Shown: positions 9,292 to 17,549 of the stretch, piece by piece | How the letters are laid out: each line of letters starts with the position of its first letter | Position numbering within the stretch: the first letter of the stretch is position 1 | Assembly: GCF_046098205.1 (NCBI RefSeq) | Contig: NZ_JBJURJ010000003.1 | Coordinates: forward strand, 1-64,000 | Source of the DNA: Paenibacillus_AR mesotrionivorans | GTDB lineage: Bacteria > Bacillota > Bacilli > Paenibacillales > NBRC-103111 | Direction: 5' to 3' | DNA: 64,000 nt | Made by a program: the position numbers and the translations under genes | The notes under the pieces: generated by a model | Databases searched by the model: none | What the model was told of the DNA's origin: nothing | What the model saw: the letters and a program-made list of their open reading frames with translations, nothing else

Positions 9292-10238
9292 TACGCCTCC
9301 ACCTCCTTGCGCTTCGTCAGAAAGACCTGCAGCCCGGTAATAGCCGCTGTCCCTATGAAGAACAATAGCGCCTTGGCCGTGCCCAAGCCATAACGGTTGT
9401 TCTGGAAGGCTTCCGCATAAATATTAAGCGCGATGGATTCCGTAGACCGGAACGGCCCCCCTTTGGTCAACGACATGTTCAAATCAAACATCTTAAATGC
9501 CCAGGAGATGGCCAGAAACAGACATACGGTTACCGCCGGCATGATCAGAGGCAGAATAACATGCCGGAGTGTATCCCGGAAGGTGGCGCCATCGATCCGG
9601 GCCGCCTCCATAAGCTCGGAGGGAATATTGACCAGCCCAGCGATGTAGATGATCATCAGATATCCTGCCCCCTGCCAGACACTTACGATCAGAATGCCCC
9701 AGAATGCAGTCCGTTCGTCCCCCAGCCAAGGCAGCTCGAAAAAACCGATCCCTGTTGCGGCGCCGATGGATGCGAAGCCCCGGATAAAGATAAACTGCCA
9801 GATAAACCCCAGCAGCAGGCCTCCGATTACATTCGGCAGAAAAAAGACAGTGCGCAGAATATTCCGGGTTTTGAGCGGCCGGGTCAGCAGCAGGGCTAAG
9901 CCGAACGCCACCACATTGGTCAGCACTACGCTGCACACGGAAAACCGCGCCGTGAAGGAAAACGCCCTCCAGAAGGCCGTATCCTTGGTGAAGATCTGGC
10001 GGAAATTATCTAGTCCCACCCACGACATAGTGGAGTTCACTCCGCTCCAGTCCGTGAAGGAATAGACCATCCCCAGAAAAAAGGGGATCAATACAATAAC
10101 GGTAAAAAACAACAGAGCCGGTCCTACAAAAACCATCTGGACCCCCCACTCCCCCCAGCCTCCGGTTCTTTTTTGGGCCGCTGCCTGCACGGCCGGTCCG
10201 GTAGAAATCAGGGCTCCTTCCCGTTGACCATTCGCCAT
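9291..10238 (-). CDS. Carbohydrate ABC transporter permease, MalF type
   Basis: A 315-residue membrane protein: a cytoplasmic N-terminus of about 30 residues, six membrane segments, and the EAA loop MEAARIDGATFRDTLRHVIL near residue 215. It should form a heterodimer with the product of the next gene. It is the first gene of the leftward carbohydrate operon (two permeases, GH43 protein, binding protein) and is divergent from the two-component genes at 10407-13794, which probably control it. The ribosome-binding site is AAAGGAG. Confidence 0.92.
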   Translation of the reverse strand: MANGQREGALISTGPAVQAAAQKRTGGWGEWGVQMVFVGPALLFFTVIVLIPFFLGMVYSFTDWSGVNSTMSWVGLDNFRQIFTKDTAFWRAFSFTARFSVCSVVLTNVVAFGLALLLTRPLKTRNILRTVFFLPNVIGGLLLGFIWQFIFIRGFASIGAATGIGFFELPWLGDERTAFWGILIVSVWQGAGYLMIIYIAGLVNIPSELMEAARIDGATFRDTLRHVILPLIMPAVTVCLFLAISWAFKMFDLNMSLTKGGPFRSTESIALNIYAEAFQNNRYGLGTAKALLFFIGTAAITGLQVFLTKRKEVEA

Positions 10239-10406
10239 TTCCGTTGTCTCCTTTCGTTGATCCGCCTCCTCATATCACGCTTTACTGTGCGGGAGGTTCC
10301 CTGTACACTAAGTATAAAGTTAGGCGCAGCGGAAGGACACATTGCCAGATGACCAGAAAAGTGTAAGATATTGACCTGTTGCCCCCTATGGAAGGAGCAT
10401 ACCCCT
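10239..10406. promoter_or_regulatory. Divergent control region between the GH43/ABC operon and its two-component genes
   Basis: Reading leftward, a good -10 box (TATACT, 10311-10316) has only a poor -35 match (TGTCCT) 17 bp upstream. This is what an activator-dependent promoter looks like and fits control by the AraC-type regulator encoded at 12199. No convincing repeated operator was found by eye. On the plus strand GAAGGAG precedes the GTG start at 10407. Confidence 0.45.
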
Positions 10407-12224
10407 GTGAACCGGATCAAGGGAAGCATCCGCAACAAGCTGATTTTGTTTATGCTCATCGCCACCATTATTCCCATTGCCGCCTCCATCCTCATTACCT
10501 ACTCCTCCAACAAGGAAACCATTAAAACAAACGCCGTCCAGCAGAACAGCCACTTAATCTTCCAGGGAAAAACCAACCTCATGTATTATCTGGGCATTGT
10601 TGATCAGGCAACGTTAAGCGCTTACAGGGATTATCAGGTTTTCGGTATTCTCCAAAGCGGCTATCACGGGAGCATCGAGCAGCGCAACGACCTGCTGCGC
10701 TCCATTCAATTGGTAAGCCGGTCCATCGGCGAGGTTGCCCAGGTGCATCTGGATCTGTATGCGTCCAGGGAGCACTTTTTGTATGTAAACGGCCGGTTAA
10801 CCAGCTCCACACGGGAATCCCCGCCGCATACGGTGCCGACACGCCCCTTCAACGGATATCAATCCTACACGGAAGCGACCCATCTGTCCCATGACTACGG
10901 GGTCAGCTATTTCCCGAAGAATGAGCCGTACCCGGTACTTACTCTGCACCGCCCCTTCTATAATGTGCCCTCCACCCAAGAGCTGGGGTTATTGTCGGTG
11001 GATCTTCGGTTGGATTTTTTCGAAAAAATCTGTGCCCAGCTTTATAACCGCGATTATGAAAATTTATATATTTTGGACGAAAATGGGACTGTTATCTACA
11101 GCAAAAACGAGGCCGAATGGGGAATCCTCCTGCAATACGGCTGGCTCGGGCAGCTTACCGGGGAAGAGGGCAGCTTTGAGTGGAAGGAGGGGGCAAACAG
11201 CGGCATGACCATCTACCAGCGTATGGAGACCTCCTACATGAACTGGACTATCGTCAAGCAAATTCCTTACAGCCACCTGTACAAGGATGCCCGGGATCTG
11301 ACCCGGATCAATGCCGGGGTGTACACGTTGTTTTTGGTGATTGTCATCGTGGCGACGGTTATCATCTCCATCCGCTTTACAGCCCCGATTCAAGCGCTTA
11401 CTGCCGCCGTCAACAAAATCCAGTCCGGCCAGCTTCATGTGGAGATTGACTCCAAAAGCACAGACGAGATTGGTGTGTTGGCCCGCCGCTTCCGGATTAT
11501 GATGCAAACCTTGAATGACATGATTCTGCGGGAATATGCCTTGAAGCTGGCCAACCGGACCAATGAGTTGAAAGCGCTTCAGGCCCAGATTAACCCCCAC
11601 TTTCTTAATAACGCCTTACAGTCCATCGGCACCCTGGCGCTTCAGCACGGGGAGAACCGGATTTACACCCTGATTGCCTCCTTGGGAAAAATGATGCGCT
11701 ACCAGATGAATACGGATAAAACCATCGTCCCTCTGCAGCAGGAGATCGATTATGTCAAAGGGTATCTGGAGCTGCAGCAGCAGCGCTTCGACGGGAGGCT
11801 GCAGGTGGAGCTGGAGGCCGAGCCTGAGGCATTGGCCATTCCCGTGCCTAAGATGACGCTGCAGCCGCTGGTGGAGAATTATTTCAAGCACGGCTACGAC
11901 TCCACCGCCGGAGGGCGTATCCGCATCGCCGCCACCCTGTCCCCGGAGGAGGAGCTGCGGGTCGAGGTAGCCGACGACGGCAGAGGTATGTCCGTCTTGG
12001 AGCTGTCGGCGCTCCGGGAGAAGCTGCGGCAGGGACCCTCTGGCGGAAGCGGGGAGGATGGGGGCATCGGCCTCTTGAACGTAATTGCCCGTATCCGGCT
12101 GTATTACAATCCGCTGGCAGAGCTGAAGGTAGACTCTCCAGAGGGAGGCGGGCTGAGAGTGGAGCTGTACATTCCCCTGAAAGAAGGAGGCCTGAACCAT
12201 GAGGGCATTGATCGTGGACGATGA
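10407..12224 (+). CDS. YesM-type sensor histidine kinase
   Basis: A 605-residue membrane kinase. The chosen start is GTG at 10407, which has AAGGAG 9 bases upstream; an ATG at 10371 lacks such a site. One membrane segment near the N-terminus, a large extracellular sensor region (about 40-285), a second membrane segment, a HAMP linker, then the LytS/YesM-type kinase core with phospho-acceptor His in LQAQINPHFLNNALQ, an N-box (PLVENYFKHG) and a glycine box (DDGRGM). It overlaps the regulator gene by 26 bp, so they are co-translated. By analogy with similar loci it probably senses an extracellular sugar and phosphorylates the regulator, which would act on the divergent transport operon. Confidence 0.9.
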   Translation: MNRIKGSIRNKLILFMLIATIIPIAASILITYSSNKETIKTNAVQQNSHLIFQGKTNLMYYLGIVDQATLSAYRDYQVFGILQSGYHGSIEQRNDLLRSIQLVSRSIGEVAQVHLDLYASREHFLYVNGRLTSSTRESPPHTVPTRPFNGYQSYTEATHLSHDYGVSYFPKNEPYPVLTLHRPFYNVPSTQELGLLSVDLRLDFFEKICAQLYNRDYENLYILDENGTVIYSKNEAEWGILLQYGWLGQLTGEEGSFEWKEGANSGMTIYQRMETSYMNWTIVKQIPYSHLYKDARDLTRINAGVYTLFLVIVIVATVIISIRFTAPIQALTAAVNKIQSGQLHVEIDSKSTDEIGVLARRFRIMMQTLNDMILREYALKLANRTNELKALQAQINPHFLNNALQSIGTLALQHGENRIYTLIASLGKMMRYQMNTDKTIVPLQQEIDYVKGYLELQQQRFDGRLQVELEAEPEALAIPVPKMTLQPLVENYFKHGYDSTAGGRIRIAATLSPEEELRVEVADDGRGMSVLELSALREKLRQGPSGGSGEDGGIGLLNVIARIRLYYNPLAELKVDSPEGGGLRVELYIPLKEGGLNHEGIDRGR

Positions 12225-13794
12225 AAAGCATGTAAGGAGCGCTATCCGCCTGCTGGCGGACTGGCCGTCCTTCGGCGTTACCAGTCTGGAGGAGGCAGAG
12301 GACGGGGAAACGGCCGTCCGGCTTATTCCCGGGCTTCAGCCGGATCTGGTGTTTACCGATATGCTGATGCCGGGTATGGGCGGCACCGGGCTGCTGGAGT
12401 GGATCAAAACCCATTCCCCCCGGACCAAGGTGATTGTGATCAGCGGTCATGACGATTTTGAACTGGTGCGCACAACAGTGAAATACGGCGGGCTGGACTA
12501 TCTCCTGAAGCCCATCGATCCGGCAGAGCTGGGAGAGGCGATCCAGAAGGCGGTGGACAGCTGCCGGTTGGAGGCGGAGACGGAGCGGCGGCTCCAGGAG
12601 CAGCATATGGAGGTGAACCAGATCAAGCCGGTGTATTGGGAGCGGATGCTGTCCAATCTGCTGGACGATACCTCCTATTACGGAAAGCTGAAGGACAGTC
12701 TTATCCGTGACCTGGGTTATTCCCCGGAAATCCAAGAATGCCGGGTAGGCGTAATCGGACTGGCGGACATTCCGCCGGTTATCCGCCGGAAGTTCGCCTC
12801 CGGCACGGATTTGCTCTATTTTTCACTGCTGAACATCTGCAATGAATACCTGGGCCGGGACAAAACCGGCTACGCCTTCCGCCACGGGGACGGCACCGGT
12901 ACCATTGTGCTGCTGATCTGGAGGCACACCGCTAACGCCGGGGAGCTGGTCCGGCGCATCGCAAGCGGCATCCGCCAGACCCTGGGCGGAAGCTTCGATA
13001 TGGGGCTCAGCGGAACCGCCCCTTTTCCCCTTGGCACGGCCAACGCTTACCGGGATGCGATTCATGCTCTGCGCAGCCGCAATCTGCTTGTCCGCAGCGG
13101 GTGGATTCACGAGACTCAGACCGCCCAGGAGCCCCCCTTCCGCCCGCTCCCCTTCCGGGAGTATGAGGAGGAGCTGCGGCTGGCCGTGCAAAGCGCCCAC
13201 GAGGGGCAGGTGGAGGCAGCGGCCGGCAAGCTCTTCGGGGATATCCGCCGGTGGGACCGGATTACCGTAGACCATCTGGAGCTGTGGAAGCAGGAGTTTG
13301 CTCTGTTCCAGGCACGCTGGGTTATGGACGGCACTGAGGTGCCAGAGCCTGCCGTCCCCCTGGAGGCAGACGGCTGCCTGTCCTTGTCCGTTTGGGAGCA
13401 GCGGATTACGGAGCAGCTGCTGAAGCTTGCCGACCTGCATACCCGGCAGCTGCGGGAGGACCGGCACATCATCTACGAAATCGCCCATTATCTGCGGGAG
13501 CATGCCGAGGAAGAAATTTCGCTGCAAGACATTGCCGACCGCTTCTATCTCAGCCGGGAATACATCTCCCGCAAATTCAAGCAGGCGTTTAAGGAAAACC
13601 TGTCCGACTATATCGCCCGCATCCGCATCGAAAAATCCAAGCTGCTCTTATTGAATCCCGACTACCGCCTAAGCCGGATCGCCCTCCAGGTCGGCTACCA
13701 GGATGAGAAATATTTCAGCAAGGTCTTCAAGAAGCTAACCGGACTCTCCCCAGGGGAATACCGCAGGAAAGCGGGAGGAGACGACGGATCGTAA
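12199..13794 (+). CDS. YesN-type response regulator with AraC-family DNA-binding domain
   Basis: A 531-residue protein with an N-terminal receiver domain: acidic pair in IVDDEK, phospho-acceptor Asp54 in FTDMLMPG, conserved Lys in LLKPID. The middle region has no assigned fold. A C-terminal AraC/XylS double helix-turn-helix (about 430-525) contains ISLQDIADRFYLSREYISRK and ends with the typical TGLSPGEYRR motif. It follows the kinase with a 26-bp overlap. Expected role: activation of the divergent permease/GH43 operon when the kinase is stimulated. Confidence 0.92.
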   Translation: MRALIVDDEKHVRSAIRLLADWPSFGVTSLEEAEDGETAVRLIPGLQPDLVFTDMLMPGMGGTGLLEWIKTHSPRTKVIVISGHDDFELVRTTVKYGGLDYLLKPIDPAELGEAIQKAVDSCRLEAETERRLQEQHMEVNQIKPVYWERMLSNLLDDTSYYGKLKDSLIRDLGYSPEIQECRVGVIGLADIPPVIRRKFASGTDLLYFSLLNICNEYLGRDKTGYAFRHGDGTGTIVLLIWRHTANAGELVRRIASGIRQTLGGSFDMGLSGTAPFPLGTANAYRDAIHALRSRNLLVRSGWIHETQTAQEPPFRPLPFREYEEELRLAVQSAHEGQVEAAAGKLFGDIRRWDRITVDHLELWKQEFALFQARWVMDGTEVPEPAVPLEADGCLSLSVWEQRITEQLLKLADLHTRQLREDRHIIYEIAHYLREHAEEEISLQDIADRFYLSREYISRKFKQAFKENLSDYIARIRIEKSKLLLLNPDYRLSRIALQVGYQDEKYFSKVFKKLTGLSPGEYRRKAGGDDGS

Positions 13795-13866
13795 CAGTTT
13801 GTTCATGGCTCTGACAGCAATCGCCACTAAAGTCCCTCGCCCCTGACGGAAGACCTATGCTATACT

Positions 13867-14063
13867 AGGGCGTGTATGCAAACCCGCTTGAGGGCATCTT
13901 TCACCGCCTTTCGCCCCTTGCTTCGTTACTTTTGCTTGCCGTACCCCCGGTACGCCTTCACAAAAGTGCCTTGCCTGGGACGAAAATTCGTTAAATCTGC
14001 TCCCCTCGGAGTTTCCATACACACCCTGGGCGTGTACGCAAACCCGCTTGAGGGCATCTTTCA
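13867..14063. mobile_element. MITE-like element with terminal inverted repeats and a partial second copy
   Basis: Positions 13867-13883 and 14011-14027 are imperfect inverted repeats (15 of 17 bases match; ends read AGGGCGTGTATGCAAAC and its partner). Between them is a strong central palindrome with CGTACC / GGTACG arms flanked by CTTTTG / CAAAAG (about 13930-13970). Immediately after the right end, 14028-14063 repeats the first 36 bases of the element with one mismatch, offset 160 bp. There is no coding capacity. The form suggests a non-autonomous transposable or structured RNA repeat; no target duplication could be fixed. Confidence 0.55.
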
Positions 14064-14088
14064 AATTTTTTCTTGAGGTGACATGTTC

Positions 14089-14520
14089 ATGAGCTTGCCT
14101 TTGGACGCCAGACAGGATACGTATATGCGCGGCGTCAAATCCACTACTTCCAAAAGGAAGCACACTTATGCCATTCTTCTCATGGCCTGGGTTTTTTTGA
14201 TCGCCTTGGGGGTATGGGGGACCAAAGCCTACAGCGATCATCTCCGGGGCCAAATCGCCACACAGATTGCCGAGCAGAACAAGACGCAGCTGGAAGCCAT
14301 CCAGCATGATTACCAGACCCAGATCGGCGACCTGAAGATTGCATTCCAGACTGAAATCGCCAAGCTCCAAACCAAGGTGGATGCCTTGAACGAGCTTCTG
14401 GCCTTCACCAAGGACAGCGCCAACAGCAAAACCGACAACAGCAACCAGCTGTATACCCAACTGGCCGAAGTCAAGAAGCAGCTGGAGGAGCTCCAGCATA
14501 ATCTGGATGTGTTGAAATGA
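14089..14520 (+). CDS. Small membrane-anchored coiled-coil protein
   Basis: Family not recognised. The 143 residues have a basic cytoplasmic N-terminus, one hydrophobic segment (about 29-46, from ILLMAWVFLIALGVWG), and an extracellular alpha-helical region rich in Gln, Glu and Lys with heptad spacing, likely a coiled coil. The ATG at 14089 is preferred over 14083 because GAGGTGA lies 7-8 bases upstream of it. Its stop overlaps the start of the phosphodiester glycosidase gene (ATGA), so the two are co-translated, and it may scaffold or tether that enzyme. The MITE-like element ends only 25 bp upstream. Confidence 0.75.
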   Translation: MSLPLDARQDTYMRGVKSTTSKRKHTYAILLMAWVFLIALGVWGTKAYSDHLRGQIATQIAEQNKTQLEAIQHDYQTQIGDLKIAFQTEIAKLQTKVDALNELLAFTKDSANSKTDNSNQLYTQLAEVKKQLEELQHNLDVLK

Positions 14521-15596
14521 ACCATAAGCAAGCCGTCAACCGGCTCTTTCTTTTGGCTACCGCTCCTTTTTTGGGGATGGCCGTCTGGATGCTGGCAACA
14601 GACAGCGCCCAGTTGATGCCTCCCATTGCCGCTATGTCTTCAGCAGAGCTGCCCCAGGTGAATCTGTCCGAGGATGCGGCGGGCCTTGACGGCAAGCTGG
14701 AGAAGGCCACCCAGGACAGCTCCGCTATCCAGTCCACTATAATGAAGCACTACGATCTGTATAATGAAAGCTCCGCCCAGGTTTCGGTAATGCTGAAAAC
14801 CGCCTCCGAGCAGAAGAACAAACCTGCGCAGATTTTTGAGCGGCGGATTACCAATATGCTGGGTGCACCCATCCGTTCGGCCTCCTCCGGCAATATTGAG
14901 CTGAAGCTGTATACCTTCTCCGCCTCATCCTATAAGGGGTACGCGCTGAAGGCCGAGCTGAAATCGGATAAAGCCATGAAGATGGCCTTGGCCGGGGACA
15001 AAATCGGCAAAAGTGAAACTACCTTAGCCGCGGTGAACCGTCTTGGCGGAATCGCCGGTGTAAATGCGGGAGGCTTCGCCGACGAAAGCGGCACAGGCAA
15101 ACGTTACCCTACCGGCAATACCATCCAGAACGGCAAATATGTGTACGGCTTTTTCCCTTCGGACGGGCTGAGCTTCGTTGGTCTGAACGACCAGCGCCAG
15201 CTTATCGGCGGCATGTTCAACAAACAGGAGGAGCTGGATAAGCTGAAGCCCCAATTCGGCGCCTCCTTCACTCCGATTCTGCTGAAGGACGGCAAGAAAC
15301 AAACCATTCCTGTCAAATGGATGACCAGCCCTTACCGGGCGGCCCGCACGGTGGTGGGAAACTTCAAGAATGACCAGCTCCTGTTTATTGTGACCGACGG
15401 CGGCGATGACCGGGGCAGCGCAGGGGCATCCTTGCCCGAGCTGCAGGACAAGCTCCAGCAGATGGGTATCCGCGACGCGTACAATCTGGACGGCGGCGGC
15501 TCCTCCACCCTGGTCTGGGGCAACGAGCTGATCAACCGCCCCTCCGACAACGGACGGATGCGCTCCATGCCCACTCATTTTGTTTTCTTCAAATAA
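14517..15596 (+). CDS. Phosphodiester glycosidase (NAGPA-domain) protein, membrane-anchored or secreted
   Basis: The 359 residues have an N-terminal hydrophobic segment (about 9-27), a linker, and a C-terminal NAGPA domain (about 125-359) with the motifs AGVNAGGFADE, VTDGGDDRG and NLDGGGSSTLVW. This family cleaves N-acetylglucosamine-1-phosphodiester bonds in eukaryotic lysosomal tagging; bacterial members are linked to exopolysaccharide or wall-polymer phosphodiesters. Exact substrate unknown. It shares an operon, with a 4-bp overlap, with the coiled-coil membrane protein upstream and ends at a strong terminator. Confidence 0.85.
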   Translation: MNHKQAVNRLFLLATAPFLGMAVWMLATDSAQLMPPIAAMSSAELPQVNLSEDAAGLDGKLEKATQDSSAIQSTIMKHYDLYNESSAQVSVMLKTASEQKNKPAQIFERRITNMLGAPIRSASSGNIELKLYTFSASSYKGYALKAELKSDKAMKMALAGDKIGKSETTLAAVNRLGGIAGVNAGGFADESGTGKRYPTGNTIQNGKYVYGFFPSDGLSFVGLNDQRQLIGGMFNKQEELDKLKPQFGASFTPILLKDGKKQTIPVKWMTSPYRAARTVVGNFKNDQLLFIVTDGGDDRGSAGASLPELQDKLQQMGIRDAYNLDGGGSSTLVWGNELINRPSDNGRMRSMPTHFVFFK

Positions 15597-15603
15597 GGCA
15601 AAA

Positions 15604-15649
15604 AAAGAAGCATCACGCCGGCCTTAGGCCCGGGAGCGTGATGCTTTTT
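15604..15649. terminator. Bidirectional terminator between the NAGPA gene and abrB
   Basis: A stem AAGCATCACGC / GCGTGATGCTT with T5 on the right and A6 on the left. It can stop transcription from both convergent genes. Confidence 0.9.
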
Positions 15650-15670
15650 ATGTGGAACTTTTGAAACAAA

Positions 15671-15925
15671 TCAGGCCTGTTTCAACAGCATGTTCATTTC
15701 GCGCAAGCAACCGGAACAAATCTGTTTTTCCTTGAAGTCTGTTACTTCCTCCATAGACCCGCAAAACACACATCTCGGACGGTAACGTTCCAAGATAATA
15801 TGGTCGCCTTGAACCAAAATCTCAACGGGATCTCCCTCGTTCATTTGATACCGCTTGCGCAGCGATTTCGGTAACACGATGCGGCCCAGTTGATCTACCT
15901 TGCGCACGACACCTGCTGGTTTCAT
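15671..15925 (-). CDS. abrB: AbrB-family transition-state regulator with a C-terminal zinc-ribbon-like tail
   Basis: The 84 residues have an N-terminal swapped-hairpin AbrB domain (VRKVDQLGRIVLPKSLRKRY), the dimeric DNA-binding fold of transition-state regulators that repress post-exponential genes. The C-terminal half differs from Bacillus AbrB: it carries two CxxC pairs (CVFC near 52-55 and CSGC near 70-73) that could bind zinc. The start is supported by AGGAGGG at 8-9 bases. The long AT-rich upstream region (15926-16056) probably contains the promoter. Whether it is the AbrB or an Abh-like paralogue cannot be decided from one window. Confidence 0.85.
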   Translation of the reverse strand: MKPAGVVRKVDQLGRIVLPKSLRKRYQMNEGDPVEILVQGDHIILERYRPRCVFCGSMEEVTDFKEKQICSGCLREMNMLLKQA

Positions 15926-16056
15926 GACGTACCCTCCTCTAGAAGATAATTATTCTTGCCCTATAACAATTCAATATTAATACAAAAAACCCTGCTAGAA
16001 ACATAAATATTGACTTAAAAATGTTAAAAAATTATGTAAATAGAAGGTTTGCTGGT

Positions 16057-16521
16057 TTATTTCAGTTCTAAAAACCCATTTTGCCTTAACGCTTCGTACA
16101 AAATAATCGCCGCGGAATTGGACAGGTTCAGGGAACGGACCGCATCCGTCATCGGCATCCGGATCGCCGTATCCGTATGGGCTTGGATAATATCCGGTCC
16201 AAGACCCTTGGTTTCCTTGCCGAACACCAGAAAATCCCCGTCCCGGTAAGCCATATCCGTATACAGCTTGTCCGTTTTGGTAGTAGCGCAGAAGAACCGG
16301 CCCTCCGGATAAAGGTCCTTCACCTCCTGGAAGCTGTCATGATAATGAACCTGAACCGCATGCCAATAGTCCAAACCGGCACGCTTCAGGGTTTTGTCAT
16401 CGGTATTAAAGCCCAGCGGGCGCACCAGATGGAGATGCGTTCCCGTAGCGGCGCAGGTCCGCGCAATATTGCCGGTATTGGCCGGAATTTCCGGCTCCAC
16501 CAGCACAATATGAAAAGCCAC
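16057..16521 (-). CDS. trmL: tRNA (cytidine(34)-2'-O)-methyltransferase
   Basis: A 154-residue SPOUT methyltransferase. It 2'-O-methylates the wobble nucleotide of some leucine tRNAs using SAM. Family landmarks: VLVEPEIPANTGNIARTC near the N-terminus, the knot region LVFGKETKGLGPDI, and the C-terminal motif SLNLSNSAAIILYEALRQ. The start is taken as GTG at 16521 because GAGGTG lies 6 bases upstream; a GTG three codons earlier lies inside that ribosome-binding site. Single gene, divergent from the response regulator that follows. Confidence 0.95.
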   Translation of the reverse strand: MAFHIVLVEPEIPANTGNIARTCAATGTHLHLVRPLGFNTDDKTLKRAGLDYWHAVQVHYHDSFQEVKDLYPEGRFFCATTKTDKLYTDMAYRDGDFLVFGKETKGLGPDIIQAHTDTAIRMPMTDAVRSLNLSNSAAIILYEALRQNGFLELK

Positions 16522-16687
16522 AATCGTCACCTCGCAAGAAATAAACGCTCCGGCTATCTATTATACATCATTTCAGCAGAAAATTTACACCGGCTTTACG
16601 ATCCCTTAATACCGCCATAGCAGGAGGCTGTCATACTGGTTGAAACAATAGACATTTTACTGTCCGAAAACCTAAAGGAGAGTCGCC

Positions 16688-17410
16688 ATGAAGACAAAAA
16701 TCTTGGTTGTCGATGACGAGCCTTCCATTTCCACTCTCATCGACTTCAATTTGAAGCAGGCGGGTTATGATGTGAAATGTGTGATGGATGGGGAAGCCGT
16801 GTTTGAGGCTGTCCATTCCTTTAAGCCGGATCTGGTGGTATTGGATCTGATGCTGCCCAAGCTGGACGGCATCCAGGTATGCCGCAAGCTGCGGAACTCC
16901 CGCATCCGCACCCCCATTATTATGCTGTCCGCCATGCAGGAGCTCAATGACCGAATCGCCGGGCTGGATAACGGCGCTGACGATTATATGACGAAACCCT
17001 TCAGCCCCATGGAGCTGGTTTCCCGGATTCACGCCTTGCTCCGGCGTGCCCGGATGCACGGGTTGGAGGAGAAGCAGGAGCCGGCTCCCACCTATCAAGT
17101 GGGCGGACTTCTGGTGTCTCCCGAGCAGCGGGAGGCGTTGTTGAATGAAGAGCTGCTGGATTTGACGCCGAAGGAATTTGAGCTGCTGGTTTTTCTGTGC
17201 AAACACCGGGGAATGGTGCTGTCGCGGCAGCAGCTTTTGCTGGGGGTGTGGGACTATCATTTTGTGGGGGATACCCGGATTGTGGACGTGCATATCAGCC
17301 ATCTCCGGGATAAGATCGAGTCGGACGTGAAGAACCCCCAATATATTGTGACGGTGCGCAATGTGGGGTATAAGCTGCGCGAGCCGGTCCGGGAGGTGTC
17401 CACTTCATAA
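16688..17410 (+). CDS. Orphan OmpR/PhoB-family response regulator
   Basis: The 240 residues have a receiver domain (acidic pair VVDDE, phospho-acceptor Asp in VVLDLMLP near 53, Lys in MTKPFS) and a winged-helix DNA-binding domain (TPKEFELLVFL, DVHISHLRDKIE, TVRNVGYKL). There is a good AAAGGAG site. No kinase gene is adjacent: trmL is divergent and a chemoreceptor converges. It resembles PhoP/YycF-type regulators, but neither its partner nor its targets are visible here. Confidence 0.9.
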   Translation: MKTKILVVDDEPSISTLIDFNLKQAGYDVKCVMDGEAVFEAVHSFKPDLVVLDLMLPKLDGIQVCRKLRNSRIRTPIIMLSAMQELNDRIAGLDNGADDYMTKPFSPMELVSRIHALLRRARMHGLEEKQEPAPTYQVGGLLVSPEQREALLNEELLDLTPKEFELLVFLCKHRGMVLSRQQLLLGVWDYHFVGDTRIVDVHISHLRDKIESDVKNPQYIVTVRNVGYKLREPVREVSTS

Positions 17411-17427
17411 AAAAGGCTTTCGCATAA

Positions 17428-17470
17428 AAGCAGGCTGGCCGCTTCGAACGGCGCAGCCTGCTTGTTGTCT
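17428..17470. terminator. Hairpin between the response regulator and the chemoreceptor
   Basis: A ten-base stem AAGCAGGCTG / CAGCCTGCTT. The T-rich tract is weak on the right and better on the left (TTTTATGC), so it may serve both convergent genes. Confidence 0.6.
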
Positions 17471-17484
17471 AAGCTTCCATAAAT

Positions 17485-17543
17485 GGGGGCTCCCCCAAAA
17501 GTAACCGGAATTCGCAACAGAGCATCTCGTCACTTTTGGGGGA
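17485..17543 (+). repeat. 59-bp palindromic intergenic repeat, copy A
   Basis: Begins GGGGGCTCCCCCAAAAGTAA and ends TCACTTTTGGGGGA. An 11-base stem (CCCCCAAAAGT / ACTTTTGGGGG) can enclose a variable loop of about 35 bases, and a second small stem GGGGG-CT-CCCCC competes with it. The same element occurs at 24830, 30010, 30078 and 46117. This copy lies 6 bp after the chemoreceptor stop. Confidence 0.85.
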
Positions 17544-17549
17544 TCGCGG

